From JALORV01 sp963707445 (GTDB lineage: Bacteria > Pseudomonadota > Gammaproteobacteria > Burkholderiales > Burkholderiaceae_F): 64,000 nucleotides of DNA. A program made the translations under genes and the position numbers. Of this stretch, positions 27,950-36,718 are shown piece by piece (positions within the stretch are counted from its first letter, which is position 1; each line of letters starts with the position of its first letter). Under the pieces are notes generated by a model. It was not told where the DNA came from. It saw nothing but the letters and a program-made list of their open reading frames with translations, and searched no databases. Location: assembly GCA_963707445.1 (NCBI GenBank), contig CAVPPW010000034.1:1-64000 (forward strand), given 5' to 3'.

Positions 27950-28471
27950 TCAGCCGAGCACTTCCTCGACCGACTTGCCGCGCTTGGCGGCGATTTCCGC
28001 CGGCGTGCGCAGCTTGCTCAGCGCATTCAGCGTGGCTCGGACCAGGTTGTAGGGGTTGGTCGAGCCGTGCGACTTGGCCACGATGTTGCGAATACCAATG
28101 ACGTCGAAGACCGCGCGCATCGGGCCACCCGCGATGACGCCGGTACCGTCGGCCGCCGGAGACAGGATCACCTTCGAGGCGCCATGCTTGCCTTCGACCA
28201 CATGGTGCACGGTTCCATTCTTCAGCGGCATCTTCGCCATGGCGCGGCGCGCCTTCTCCATCGCCTTCTGCACGGACACTGGCACCTCACGGGCCTTGCC
28301 CTTGCCCATGCCGATCCGGCCGTCACCATCACCGACGACGGTGAGCGCAGCAAAGCCGAGGATGCGACCGCCCTTCACCACCTTGGTGACGCGGTTGATC
28401 GCGATCATCTTTTCCTTGATGCCGTCGTCGCGATCCTCGGAGACGACACCCTTCGGTTGAACTCTCGCCAT
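27950..28471 (-). CDS. rpsE: 30S ribosomal protein S5
   Basis: Accuracy-related protein of the 30S body, 173 aa. IAINRVTKVVKGGRILGFAA in the dsRNA-binding N-domain and AVFDVIGIRNIVAKSHGSTN in the C-domain are diagnostic. Starts MARVQPKG. Intact, spc operon. Confidence 0.98.
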   Translation of the reverse strand: MARVQPKGVVSEDRDDGIKEKMIAINRVTKVVKGGRILGFAALTVVGDGDGRIGMGKGKAREVPVSVQKAMEKARRAMAKMPLKNGTVHHVVEGKHGASKVILSPAADGTGVIAGGPMRAVFDVIGIRNIVAKSHGSTNPYNLVRATLNALSKLRTPAEIAAKRGKSVEEVLG

Positions 28472-28481
28472 GCGCTGCCCC

Positions 28482-28850
28482 TTAGAACTTCAGACCGGCT
28501 TCACGCGCGGCATCTGCCAGCGCCTTGACCCGTCCGTGGAATCGATACCCGGCGCGATCGAAAGCAACACTCTCGATGCCGGCCGCCTTGGCCTTCTGCG
28601 CAATGCGCGCGCCGACGATCTTCGCGGCGCTGACGTTGCCACCCTTGCCCTTGGCGCCGGCCAGCTGCGTTCGCACCTCGGGCTCGGCCGTCGAGGCCGT
28701 GGCGAGAACCTTGGCGCCATCGGCCGAGATCACACTCGCGTAAATGTGCACGTTGGTCCGGTTCACCGTCAGGCGCTCGGTCTTCTGCAGCGCGATGCGC
28801 GCGCGTGTCGCACGGGCACGGCGCAGGCGGATTTCTTTCTTTTCGATCAT
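28482..28850 (-). CDS. rplR: 50S ribosomal protein L18
   Basis: 5S rRNA-binding protein of 122 aa. RLTVNRTNVHIYASVISADG and FDRAGYRFHGRVKALADAAR are diagnostic. It carries L5 and L18-type 5S contacts together with rplE further upstream in the same operon. Confidence 0.97.
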   Translation of the reverse strand: MIEKKEIRLRRARATRARIALQKTERLTVNRTNVHIYASVISADGAKVLATASTAEPEVRTQLAGAKGKGGNVSAAKIVGARIAQKAKAAGIESVAFDRAGYRFHGRVKALADAAREAGLKF

Positions 28851-28868
28851 GGTTGACCTCTCCGCCGG

Positions 28869-29402
28869 CTACTTCTTCTTGGTCTCTTTGATGACCACGA
28901 CTTCGTCGACGTACCGCACGCCCTTGCCCTTGTACGGCTCCGGGGGCTTGTAGCCGCGAACTTCCGCAGCGACCTGGCCGACCTTCTGCTTGTCGGCGCC
29001 CTTGATGACAATCTCGGTCTGGCTCGGTGTTTCGCATTTCACGCCGACCGGCATCTGGTGAACGATCGGGTGCGAGTACCCAAGCGACAGGTTCAACTTG
29101 TCGCCCTGCGCCTGTGCGCGATATCCGACACCGACCAGAGACAGCTTCTTCTGGAAGCCCTTCGAGACGCCCTGCACCATGCCCGCGACCAGCGCGCGCA
29201 GCGTGCCGCTCATCGCGTTGGCTTCGCTCGACTCATCGACCGCAGCGAAAGACACCTGGCCATCGGACAGCGACACCTTCACCCGGCTCGACAGCGACTG
29301 GTGCAGCGTTCCCAGCGGACCCTTGACGGTGATTTGGCTGTCGCTGACCTGCACGTCGACGCCCTTGGCCACCGCCACCGGAATTCGCGCAACTCGAGAC
29401 AT
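28869..29402 (-). CDS. rplF: 50S ribosomal protein L6
   Basis: 177-aa protein near the GTPase centre of the 50S subunit, same length as in E. coli. MSRVARIPVAVAKGVDVQVS and the conserved GYSHPIVHQMPVGVKCETPS and RGYKPPEPYKGKGVRY are diagnostic. Intact. Confidence 0.98.
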   Translation of the reverse strand: MSRVARIPVAVAKGVDVQVSDSQITVKGPLGTLHQSLSSRVKVSLSDGQVSFAAVDESSEANAMSGTLRALVAGMVQGVSKGFQKKLSLVGVGYRAQAQGDKLNLSLGYSHPIVHQMPVGVKCETPSQTEIVIKGADKQKVGQVAAEVRGYKPPEPYKGKGVRYVDEVVVIKETKKK

Positions 29403-29419
29403 GTTCGTTCCCCCGCCCG

Positions 29420-29815
29420 TTATGCGACGTAGCAGAGCACTTCGCCACCGACGCCCTGGCTACGCGCCTTGCGGTCGGTCATCACGCCGCGAGAGGTCGA
29501 GACAATTGCCACACCGAGTCCGTTCATCACGGCCGGAATGTCGTCCCGTCCCTTGTAGACGCGCAGACCCGGACGTGACACACGCTCGAGGCTCTCGATC
29601 ACCGGCCGCCCGGCGTAGTACTTCAGACCGATGCGCAGTTCGGGCTTGCCCTCGTTCGGATTGACCTGGAAGCCCTCGATGTAGCCCTCGTCCTTCAGGA
29701 CCTGCGCGATCGCGACCTTGACCTTCGATGACGGCATCGCGACTTCGGGCTTCTCCACCCGCTGTGCGTTGCGGATGCGGGTCAGCATGTCGGCGATGGG
29801 ATCACTCATACTCAT
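29420..29815 (-). CDS. rpsH: 30S ribosomal protein S8
   Basis: 131-aa central-domain 16S-binding protein. MSDPIADMLTRIRNAQRVEK near the start and a typical C-terminal segment with GLGVAIVSTSRGVMTDRKAR. In E. coli S8 represses the spc operon by binding the rplE region; whether it does here cannot be seen. Confidence 0.98.
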   Translation of the reverse strand: MSMSDPIADMLTRIRNAQRVEKPEVAMPSSKVKVAIAQVLKDEGYIEGFQVNPNEGKPELRIGLKYYAGRPVIESLERVSRPGLRVYKGRDDIPAVMNGLGVAIVSTSRGVMTDRKARSQGVGGEVLCYVA

Positions 29816-29829
29816 GTGCGTCTCCTCGC

Positions 29830-30135
29830 TTACCAGCTGGCCTTGGTCAGGCCCGGGATGTCGCCGCGCATCGCGGCCTCGCGGATCTTGGCGCGCGCCA
29901 GCCCGAACTTGCGGAAGGTGCCGCGCGGACGGCCGGTCAGCGCGCAGCGGTTGCGCAGGCGCACCGGGCTCGAATTGCGCGGCAGCGCCTGCAGCCGCCT
30001 CATCGCGTCCATGCGCTCGTCCATCGAGTGCGTCTGGTCATCGATGATGGCCTTGAGTTCGGCGCGCCGGGCCGCGTGCTTCTTGACCGCAGCTTCGCGC
30101 TTGGCTTCGCGATTTTTCAATGCGAGTTTTGCCAT
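29830..30135 (-). CDS. rpsN: 30S ribosomal protein S14 (long, zinc-free form)
   Basis: 101-aa S14 of the 30S head. Contains SSPVRLRNRCALTGRPRGTF and FGLARAKIREAAMRGDIPGL. Only one Cys, so this is the long C-minus form rather than the 61-aa zinc form. Starts MAKLALKNRE. Confidence 0.98.
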   Translation of the reverse strand: MAKLALKNREAKREAAVKKHAARRAELKAIIDDQTHSMDERMDAMRRLQALPRNSSPVRLRNRCALTGRPRGTFRKFGLARAKIREAAMRGDIPGLTKASW

Positions 30136-30150
30136 GGAGTGTTTCTCGCC

Positions 30151-30690
30151 TTAATTACGGAACGGGAACCGGAATGCAGCGAGAAGCGCCTTCGCCTCGT
30201 CGTCCGTCTTCGCGGTCGTCGTGATACTGATGTTCATGCCCCGGAGCTTGTCGATCTTGTCGTACTCGATCTCCGGAAAGATGATCTGTTCCTTGAGGCC
30301 GATGTTGTAGTTGCCCCGACCGTCGAAGGCGCGGCCAGAAACCCCGCGGAAATCGCGCACGCGCGGCAGCGCGATCGTCACGAGGCGATCGAGAAACTCG
30401 TACATCCGGTCGCCACGCAGCGTCACCATCGTGCCGATCGCCAGGTTCTCACGGATCTTGAAGTTCGCGATGGCCTTGCGGGACTTGGTTACTACTGGCT
30501 TCTGACCGGCGATCTTGGTCAGGTCGCCGACCGCCATGTCGATGTTCTTCTTGTCGTTGACCGCCTCGCCGACGCCCATGTTGAGCGTGATCTTGCTGAT
30601 GCGCGGCACCTGCATCACGGTCTTGTAGCCGAACTTGCCCATCAGCTCGGGCACGATCTTCTCGCGGTACTGGGTCTGCAAACGCGCCAT
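30151..30690 (-). CDS. rplE: 50S ribosomal protein L5
   Basis: 179-aa 5S rRNA-binding protein of the central protuberance. MARLQTQYREKIVPELMGKF, GQKPVVTKSRKAIANFKIRE and RDFRGVSGRAFDGRGNYNIG are diagnostic. Intact; eleven bases after rplX. Confidence 0.98.
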   Translation of the reverse strand: MARLQTQYREKIVPELMGKFGYKTVMQVPRISKITLNMGVGEAVNDKKNIDMAVGDLTKIAGQKPVVTKSRKAIANFKIRENLAIGTMVTLRGDRMYEFLDRLVTIALPRVRDFRGVSGRAFDGRGNYNIGLKEQIIFPEIEYDKIDKLRGMNISITTTAKTDDEAKALLAAFRFPFRN

Positions 30691-30701
30691 GGCCCGTCCT
30701 C

Positions 30702-31022
30702 TTACTGCTTGGCGCCGACGACGACGCCGTTGCCCTTGAACACGCGGACCCTCTTGCCGTCCACGAGCCTGATGCCGACGCGGTCACCCTTGCTGGTGGC
30801 CGGATTGAAGAGCATCACGTTCGACTGGTCGATCGGCATGGTCTTGTCGATGATGCCGCCGGTCACCCCCTTCATCGGGTTCGGTCGCGTGTGCTTCTTG
30901 ACAACATTCACACCCTCGACGACGAGGTGCGACGCGTCGATCCGGCGCAGCACGACGCCACGCTTGCCCTTGTCCTTGCCTGCGATGACGACGACCTCGT
31001 CGCCCTTGCGGATGCGTTCCAT
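30702..31022 (-). CDS. rplX: 50S ribosomal protein L24
   Basis: 106-aa assembly-initiating 50S protein with a KOW motif: MERIRKGDEVVVIAGKDKGK. Also HTRPNPMKGVTGGIIDKTMP. Directly follows rplN. Confidence 0.97.
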   Translation of the reverse strand: MERIRKGDEVVVIAGKDKGKRGVVLRRIDASHLVVEGVNVVKKHTRPNPMKGVTGGIIDKTMPIDQSNVMLFNPATSKGDRVGIRLVDGKRVRVFKGNGVVVGAKQ

Positions 31023-31033
31023 GGCCGCGCTCC

Positions 31034-31402
31034 TTACAGAACTTCCGGAGCCAGCGACACGATCTTCATGAACCGTTCGGTGCGCAGCTCGCGCGTGACC
31101 GGTCCGAAGATGCGGGTGCCGATGGGTTCCAGCTTGGGGTTCAGCAGAACCGCCGCGTTGTTGTCAAACTTGATCGCCGAGCCGTCGCTGCGGCGCAGTC
31201 CCTTGGCCGTGCGAACCACGACGGCGTTGTAGACCTCGCCCTTCTTCACGCGCCCGCGCGGTGCGCATTCCTTGATCGTCACCTTGATGACGTCGCCGAT
31301 GTTGGCGTAGCGGCGCTTCGAGCCGCCGAGCACCTTGATACACATGACCGAACGTGCGCCGGTGTTGTCGGCGACGTCGAGCATCGTCTGCATCTGAATC
31401 AT
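31034..31402 (-). CDS. rplN: 50S ribosomal protein L14
   Basis: 122-aa intersubunit-face protein. MIQMQTMLDVADNTGARSVM at the start and LNPKLEPIGTRIFGPVTREL near the end are diagnostic. First gene of the spc operon. A 293-base spacer separates it from rpsQ and contains a good promoter candidate. Confidence 0.98.
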   Translation of the reverse strand: MIQMQTMLDVADNTGARSVMCIKVLGGSKRRYANIGDVIKVTIKECAPRGRVKKGEVYNAVVVRTAKGLRRSDGSAIKFDNNAAVLLNPKLEPIGTRIFGPVTRELRTERFMKIVSLAPEVL

Positions 31403-31664
31403 GGCTATCGCTTCCCAACTTGAACCGCCGACCCGACCCCGTGCTCTACCTGCTTCCGGAATCGCGCCCGACGGTCAGTCTTGGTCCCGTCCGGGTTGAG
31501 GAGCCTGCTGCACGGATCGTCCTGCACCCGCCGTCGGCGGAGGGACAAAGCGCACTTGCACGCTCCGAAAACTGCTTACTTCGCCTGCTGACTACTTCTT
31601 CTTGCCCAGCTACCTAGCGACTGCAGGCTCCACGGAGCCAGACCCGCGCCGCGGAAAGCCCGAC

Positions 31665-31694
31665 ATTGTATCCGCCCTCGCCGCACCGCCGCAA
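31665..31694 (-). promoter_or_regulatory. candidate sigma-70 promoter of the spc operon
   Basis: On the minus strand TTGCGG and TACAAT are separated by 18 bases, followed by a GC-rich discriminator (GTCGGGC). It lies at the very end of rpsQ and the start of the 293-base rpsQ-rplN spacer. In E. coli the spc operon also has its own promoter before rplN. Roughly 260 bases of untranslated leader would result. Confidence 0.55.
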
Positions 31695-31695
31695 G

Positions 31696-31965
31696 CTATA
31701 TCGCCTGCGCCGCCTCAACCACCCGCGTCACGGTCCAACACTTGGTCTTCGACAGCGGGCGCGACTCGGCGATCTCGACGATGTCGCCTTCGTTCAGCGC
31801 ATCGGTGTCGTCATGCGCGTGGTACTTGTTGGACTTGACCACGTACTTGCCATAAACGGGGTGCTTGACCCGGCGCTCGACCAGGACCGTCACCGTCTTG
31901 TTCATCTTGTTGCTGACGACCTTGCCGACCAGGGTGCGGGTCAGCGTCTTCTTCTCTTCGCTCAT
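31696..31965 (-). CDS. rpsQ: 30S ribosomal protein S17
   Basis: 89-aa OB-fold 16S-binding protein. RTLVGKVVSNKMNKTVTVLV and VGDIVEI-like EGDIVEIAESRPLSKTKCW are diagnostic. Its start overlaps the rpmC stop by four bases. Last gene of the S10 operon. Confidence 0.97.
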   Translation of the reverse strand: MSEEKKTLTRTLVGKVVSNKMNKTVTVLVERRVKHPVYGKYVVKSNKYHAHDDTDALNEGDIVEIAESRPLSKTKCWTVTRVVEAAQAI

Positions 31966-32156
31966 TTGGCAGCCGCCTTCTGTGCCAGCACGGTGCGCAC
32001 ACGCGCGATGTCACGCTGAGTGCGCTTCATCTGGCTGGTGTTCTGCAACTGCTGCGTGGCCTTCTGCATGCGCAACGAAAAGTGCGCCTTCTGCAGCTCC
32101 TGCAGCTCCTTGGTCAGCGCAGCCGCATCCTTGGCGCGCATTTCCTTGACGTTCAT
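31962..32156 (-). CDS. rpmC: 50S ribosomal protein L29
   Basis: 64-aa helical hairpin protein near the exit tunnel. LQELQKAHFSLRMQKATQQL and RDIARVRTVLAQKA are diagnostic. Overlaps rpsQ by four bases. Confidence 0.97.
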   Translation of the reverse strand: MNVKEMRAKDAAALTKELQELQKAHFSLRMQKATQQLQNTSQMKRTQRDIARVRTVLAQKAAAK

Positions 32157-32167
32157 CGTCGATCTCC

Positions 32168-32584
32168 TCAGTGACCGAGCTGGCGGACGACAAAGGTCGT
32201 CTTCAGCGGCAGCTTGGCCGCGGCGAGCGCAAACGCTTCGCGCGCCAGCGCCTCGGTCACGCCGTCGAGTTCGTAGACGACGTTGCCGGGGCGCACCTCC
32301 GCCACCCAGTACTCCGGGTTGCCCTTGCCGTTGCCCATGCGGACTTCGGCAGGCTTCTGCGAGATCGGCTTGTCAGGGAACACGCGGATCCATACGCGAC
32401 CGCCGCGCTTGATGTGGCGGCTGATTGCGCGACGGGCCGCTTCGATCTGGCGCGCGGTCAGGCGGCCGCGCTCGGTCACCTTCAGGCCGTATTCGCCGAA
32501 CGAGACATGGGCGCCACGCAGCGCCAGGCCGCGGTTGCGGCCCTTGTGCTCCTTGCGGTACTTGCGACGAGCTGGTTGCAGCAT
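32168..32584 (-). CDS. rplP: 50S ribosomal protein L16
   Basis: 138-aa protein near the A-site tRNA elbow. MLQPARRKYRKEHKGRNRGL, RQIEAARRAISRHIKRGGRV and MGNGKGNPEYWVAEVRPGNV are diagnostic. Three bases after rpsC. Confidence 0.98.
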   Translation of the reverse strand: MLQPARRKYRKEHKGRNRGLALRGAHVSFGEYGLKVTERGRLTARQIEAARRAISRHIKRGGRVWIRVFPDKPISQKPAEVRMGNGKGNPEYWVAEVRPGNVVYELDGVTEALAREAFALAAAKLPLKTTFVVRQLGH

Positions 32585-32587
32585 GGC

Positions 32588-33489
32588 TTACTCCCCGTCT
32601 TTCGCGCCGCCCTCGGCCGGCGTCTTGGCCGCGACCTTGCGCACGCGCTTGACGACCGGTTTGGCCGCATCGTCCTTGGGTTTTTCGGCCGGCGGCGCAG
32701 CCTCAACGGGCGCCGCCTCAGCAGCGGTCTTGCGCGGCGCGCGCTTGGCGGGTGCCTTGCCGGCCGGGCGGCTGTCCGGGCGTCCTTCGCCACGGCGCGG
32801 CCGGCGCTCCTCGCGATCCGGTGCTGGCATGGCTTCGGTTGCTGCCGGTGCGTCGTTGCGGCCGAGCGTGTCGCCCTTGTAGACCCAGCACTTGACACCG
32901 ATGACGCCGTACGTGGTCTTGGCTTCCGAGAAAGCCGTAGTCGATGTCGGCACGCAGCGTATGCAGCGGCACGCGACCTTCGCGGTACCACTCGGTTCGC
33001 GCGATTTCGATTCCGTTGAGCCGCCCGGAGCTCATGATCTTGATGCCCTGGGCGCCGAGCCGCATCGCGTTCTGCATCGCGCGCTTCATCGCGCGGCGGA
33101 ACATGATGCGCTTCTCGAGCTGCTGCGTGATCGAATCGGCGATCAGCTGCGCTTCGAGCTCGGGCTTGCGGATCTCCTCGATGTTCACGTGCACCGGAAC
33201 ACCGAGCATCTTCTGCAGCGTTGTTTTCAGCGATCTCGATGTCTTCGCCCTTCTTGCCGATCACGACACCCGGACGCGCCGAGTAGATCGTGATGCGGGC
33301 ATTCTTGGCGGGGCGCTCGATCACGATGCGGCCGACCGAAGCGGTGCGCAGTTTCTTGCGCAGGAATTCGCGGACTTCGAGGTCTTCAAGCAGCATGCGC
33401 GAGAAGGCCGGCCCGGTGGCGAACCAGCGCGAGCTCCAGTTACGCGAAACGGGAAGACGGAAGCCGGTGGGATTGATCTTCTGACCCAT
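32588..33489 (-). CDS. rpsC: 30S ribosomal protein S3 with C-terminal extension (frameshifted)
   Basis: S3 lines the mRNA entry channel and contributes to the ribosomal helicase. The KH domain GVVIGKKGEDIEI is in the first frame, VPVHVNIEEIRKPELEAQLI and the rest of the core in a second, and TTYGVIGVKCWVYKGD plus the tail in a third. Breaks are near 33222 and 32932, each one extra base (the second in a T-run). The restored protein is 299 aa. Beyond the core there is a tail of about 80 residues rich in Ala, Pro, Lys, Arg and Glu. Long S3 tails are common in Betaproteobacteria. Essential, so the frame breaks must be errors. Confidence 0.95.
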
Positions 33490-33496
33490 GGATCAC

Positions 33497-33853
33497 CTAT
33501 TTCTTCTTGGGTTTGGCGTCGCCGACCGTCACGAAGATGTGACAGGTCTGCTTGCCAATGCGGGCGCCGCGCCCCTTGGCGCGGGCGGCAAAGCGGCGCA
33601 GCGTCGCGGCTTTCTCCACCTGGATGCCGGTGACGCGCAGTTCGTCGATGTCGGCGCCGTCGTTGTGCTCGGCATTGGCGATTGCCGACTCGAGCGCCTT
33701 CTTGATGATTCCGGCCGCCTTCTTCTGCGTGAAACCGAGGATGTTCAGCGCCTTGTCGACCGGTTTGCCCCGAATCAGGTCGGCGACGAGCCGCCCCTTC
33801 TGGGCCGACAGCCGCACACCGCGCACCGATGCAGTCGTTTCCATCGTCATCAC
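33497..33853 (-). CDS. rplV: 50S ribosomal protein L22
   Basis: 118-aa protein whose loop reaches into the exit tunnel. SAQKGRLVADLIRGKPVDKA and RGARIGKQTCHIFVTVGD are diagnostic; ends with a Lys run. One base separates it from rpsS. Confidence 0.97.
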   Translation of the reverse strand: MMTMETTASVRGVRLSAQKGRLVADLIRGKPVDKALNILGFTQKKAAGIIKKALESAIANAEHNDGADIDELRVTGIQVEKAATLRRFAARAKGRGARIGKQTCHIFVTVGDAKPKKK

Positions 33854-33854
33854 C

Positions 33855-34139
33855 CTACCTCTTAGCCACGACGGCCTTCTTGTCCGTCGAGTGACCCTTG
33901 AACGTCCGCGTCAGCGCAAACTCGCCGAGCTTGTGGCCAACCATGTTTTCGTTGATGTACACCGGCACGTGCTGCTTGCCGTTGTGCACGGCGATCGTCA
34001 GGCCGATGAATTCCGGCAGGATCATCGAGCGCCGCGACCAGGTCTTGATCGGCTTCTTGTCACGGGTCGCCTGGGCCGTTTCGACCTTCTTCAGCAGATG
34101 CCCGTCGACGAACGGGCCCTTTTTCAGAGAACGAGACAT
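33855..34139 (-). CDS. rpsS: 30S ribosomal protein S19
   Basis: 94-aa head protein that pairs with S13. MSRSLKKGPFVDGHLLKKVE and RRSMILPEFIGLTIAVHNGK are diagnostic, as is HKLGEFALTRTFKGHS. Confidence 0.98.
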   Translation of the reverse strand: MSRSLKKGPFVDGHLLKKVETAQATRDKKPIKTWSRRSMILPEFIGLTIAVHNGKQHVPVYINENMVGHKLGEFALTRTFKGHSTDKKAVVAKR

Positions 34140-34149
34140 TCGGGACCCC

Positions 34150-34977
34150 TTACTTGCGATTACGGCGCTGCACGATCATCGCGTCGGTGCGCTTGTTGTT
34201 GCGGGTGCGGTAGCCCTTGGTCAGCTGACCCCAGGGACTGACCGGATCACGCTTGGTACCCGTGCGACCTTCACCGCCGCCGTGCGGGTGATCAACCGGG
34301 TTCATCGCGACACCGCGGACTGTCGGACGGACGCCACGCCAACGCATCGCGCCCGCCTTGCCGATCTGGCGCAGGCTGTTCTCCTCGTTGCCGACCTCGC
34401 CGATGGTGGCGCGGCAATCGATCAGCACACGACGGATCTCGCCCGAACGCAGCCGCAGCTGTGCGTAGGTCCCTTCGCGGGCCAGCAGCTGCACCGAAGT
34501 GCCGGCCGCGCGCGCCAGCTGTGCGCCCTTGCCCGGCTGCATCTCTACGCAATGCAAAGTGGTGCCAACCGGAATGTTCCGCAGCGGCAGCGTATTGCCG
34601 ACACGGATCGGCGCTTCGTTGCCGCTCATCAGCTGCGCGCCGACCGTCAGGCCCTTCGGCGCGACGATGTAGCGGCGCTCGCCATCGGAGTAGACCAGAA
34701 GCGCGATATGCGCCGAGCGGTTCGGGTCGTATTCGAGCCGCTCGACCTTCGCCGGCACGCCATCCTTCGCGCGCTTGAAGTCGATGACGCGGTAGTGCTG
34801 CTTGTGCCCGCCGCCCATGTGGCGGGTCGTGATGCGACCGCTGTTGTTGCGCCCGGACGAGCGAATCTTCTTCTCGAGCAGGCCCGCGTACGGCTTGCCC
34901 TTGTGCAGCTTGTCGTTGACGACCTTGACCAGCCCGCGCCGGCCGGCAGACGTCGGTTTGACTTTGACGAGTGCCAT
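34150..34977 (-). CDS. rplB: 50S ribosomal protein L2
   Basis: 275-aa core 23S-binding protein needed for peptidyl transfer and subunit joining. MALVKVKPTSAGRRGLVKVV, the conserved MNPVDHPHGGGEGRTG containing the critical His, and a basic C-terminus are present. Directly abuts rplW with no spacer. Intact. Confidence 0.98.
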   Translation of the reverse strand: MALVKVKPTSAGRRGLVKVVNDKLHKGKPYAGLLEKKIRSSGRNNSGRITTRHMGGGHKQHYRVIDFKRAKDGVPAKVERLEYDPNRSAHIALLVYSDGERRYIVAPKGLTVGAQLMSGNEAPIRVGNTLPLRNIPVGTTLHCVEMQPGKGAQLARAAGTSVQLLAREGTYAQLRLRSGEIRRVLIDCRATIGEVGNEENSLRQIGKAGAMRWRGVRPTVRGVAMNPVDHPHGGGEGRTGTKRDPVSPWGQLTKGYRTRNNKRTDAMIVQRRNRK

Positions 34978-35289
34978 TTACTTCACCTCTTGCGCGAAGT
35001 TGATCTCCTGGCCTTCCTTCAGGCTGACGTACGCCTTGCGCACGTTGCCGCGCTTGCCGGTGAAACGGCCGAAGCGCTTGCTCTTGCCTTTCTGGTTCAG
35101 GATGGAAACCTTGTCGACCTGCACCTTGAACAGCAGCTCGACGGCGGCCTTGACTTCCTGCTTGGTGGCGTCCTGCATCACGCGAAACGCATACTGGCCG
35201 TTCTTTTCGCCGATCATCGTGCTCTTCTCGGAGACGATCGGCGCCAGCAGCACGCTGTACAGACGATCCTGACGGTTCCCGGCGCTCAT
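34978..35289 (-). CDS. rplW: 50S ribosomal protein L23
   Basis: 103-aa protein at the tunnel exit, docking site of trigger factor and SRP. VLLAPIVSEKSTMIGEKNGQ and KVSILNQKGKSKRFGR are diagnostic. The start ATG 35289 overlaps the rplD stop by four bases, which defines it against longer in-frame alternatives. Confidence 0.97.
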   Translation of the reverse strand: MSAGNRQDRLYSVLLAPIVSEKSTMIGEKNGQYAFRVMQDATKQEVKAAVELLFKVQVDKVSILNQKGKSKRFGRFTGKRGNVRKAYVSLKEGQEINFAQEVK

Positions 35290-35906
35290 CCCCACATCTC
35301 CTCGAGCTTGGCGATCGCCGGCTTGGTCACGATCACCTTCTTGTAGTGGATCAGCGACAGCGGATCGGCGTAGCGCGGTTCGACGATCAGTACGTTCTTC
35401 AGGTTGCGCGATGCGAGGTACAGGTTTTCGTCGACCGCATCCGTGATGATCAGCACGGATTCCAGCCCCATCGCCTTCAGTTTCTCGGCCAGTTGCTTCG
35501 TCTTCGGCGAGTCGACCGCGAGGCCGTCGACCACCGCGATGCGGTCGTCGCGCGCCAGCTGCGACAGGATCGACGTCATGCCGGCGCGGTACATCTTCTT
35601 GTTGACCTTCTGCGTGAAGTTCTCGTCCGGCGAATTCGGGAAGGTACGGCCGCCGCCACGCCAGATCGGGCTCGAGGTCATCCCAGCACGCGCACGGCCG
35701 GTGCCCTTCTGGCGCCATGGCTTGCGGGTCGAGTGCTTGACGGTGGTTCTGTCCTTCTGCGCGCGCGTGCCCTGCCGCGCATTCGCCTGGTAGGCCACGA
35801 CGATCTGGTGCACCAGCGCTTCGTTGAATTCGCGGCCGAACAGCGTCTCCGGTGCGGTGGTCGTTCCGGCAGCCTGGCCCTGGGCGTTCAATAGCTTGAG
35901 TTCCAT
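35286..35906 (-). CDS. rplD: 50S ribosomal protein L4
   Basis: 206-aa protein with a loop in the exit tunnel: GTRAQKDRTTVKHSTRKPWR and GTGRARAGMTSSPIWRGGG. In E. coli L4 represses its own operon. Also LLNAQGQAAG near the start. Overlaps rplW. Confidence 0.98.
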   Translation of the reverse strand: MELKLLNAQGQAAGTTTAPETLFGREFNEALVHQIVVAYQANARQGTRAQKDRTTVKHSTRKPWRQKGTGRARAGMTSSPIWRGGGRTFPNSPDENFTQKVNKKMYRAGMTSILSQLARDDRIAVVDGLAVDSPKTKQLAEKLKAMGLESVLIITDAVDENLYLASRNLKNVLIVEPRYADPLSLIHYKKVIVTKPAIAKLEEMWG

Positions 35907-35915
35907 CGCCGCTCC

Positions 35916-36599
35916 TTAGGCCTTGGCGCCGGCCTTACCGGCGGCTTTTGCCTTGGCAGCCGGACGCACGACCACGTTGCCGCCGGCCGCTCCGGGCACC
36001 GCGCCCCTGACGAGCAGCAGGCCGCGCTCGGCATCGATGCGGGCCACGACCAGGTTCTGGGTGGTGCGCTGCTCGTCTCCGAGGTGACCGGCCATGCGCT
36101 TGCCGGGAAACACGCGACCCGGATCCTGGCGGTTACCGATCGATCCCGGCGCATTGGTCGACACCGAGTTGCCGTGCGTGGCGCGGTTCGACGAGAAGTG
36201 GTGGCGCTTGATCGCGCCGGCAAAGCCCTTGCCGATGGTCACGCCGGTGACGTCGACCTTCTGACCCACGCTGAAGATGTCGAGCCCGAGCGCGGCGCCG
36301 GTCTTGAGTTCGGCGGCCTTGGCAGCATCGATCCGGAACTCGCGCAGCACCGAGGCAGCCTCGACGCCGGACTTCGCGTAATGGCCCGCCTGGGGTTTGG
36401 CAACGCGGGAGGACTTGCGGGAACCGTAGGCCACCTGGACCGCGGAGTAGCCGTCGGTCTCGGCGGTCTTCACCTGGCTGACGCGGTTGTTCGACACGTC
36501 GAGCACGGTCACCGGAACGGATTCGCCGTCATCGGTGAAGATGCGCGTCATGCCGACCTTCCGGCCCAAAAGGCCGAGCGTCGAGCGAGCTTCGCTCAT
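35916..36599 (-). CDS. rplC: 50S ribosomal protein L3
   Basis: 227-aa protein close to the peptidyl-transferase centre. LGLLGRKVGMTRIFTDDGES, VTIGKGFAGAIKRHHFSSNR and PGRVFPGKRMAGHLGDEQRT are diagnostic. The tail beyond the core is Ala/Lys-rich. Start MSEARSTLG at ATG 36599 chosen over an upstream in-frame ATG. A promoter-like element and leader hairpin lie in the spacer upstream. Confidence 0.97.
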   Translation of the reverse strand: MSEARSTLGLLGRKVGMTRIFTDDGESVPVTVLDVSNNRVSQVKTAETDGYSAVQVAYGSRKSSRVAKPQAGHYAKSGVEAASVLREFRIDAAKAAELKTGAALGLDIFSVGQKVDVTGVTIGKGFAGAIKRHHFSSNRATHGNSVSTNAPGSIGNRQDPGRVFPGKRMAGHLGDEQRTTQNLVVARIDAERGLLLVRGAVPGAAGGNVVVRPAAKAKAAGKAGAKA

Positions 36600-36688
36600 T
36601 CTTATCTCCATCCCCGGCTTCGATTGGCCGGGACCAAAATTGTGGTGGCCGTGGGCCTTGCTGACCCTGCCTACCTGCTTCGCTTGCA

Positions 36689-36717
36689 GCGGGCTCGCCC
36701 AACCGCAAAGAGCCCGC
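36689..36717 (-). repeat. leader hairpin upstream of rplC
   Basis: Perfect 8-bp stem GCGGGCTC / GAGCCCGC with a 13-base loop, placed right where a transcript from the adjacent promoter candidate would begin. Could be a 5' stabilising or regulatory leader structure for the S10 genes. Confidence 0.55.
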
Positions 36718-36718
36718 G

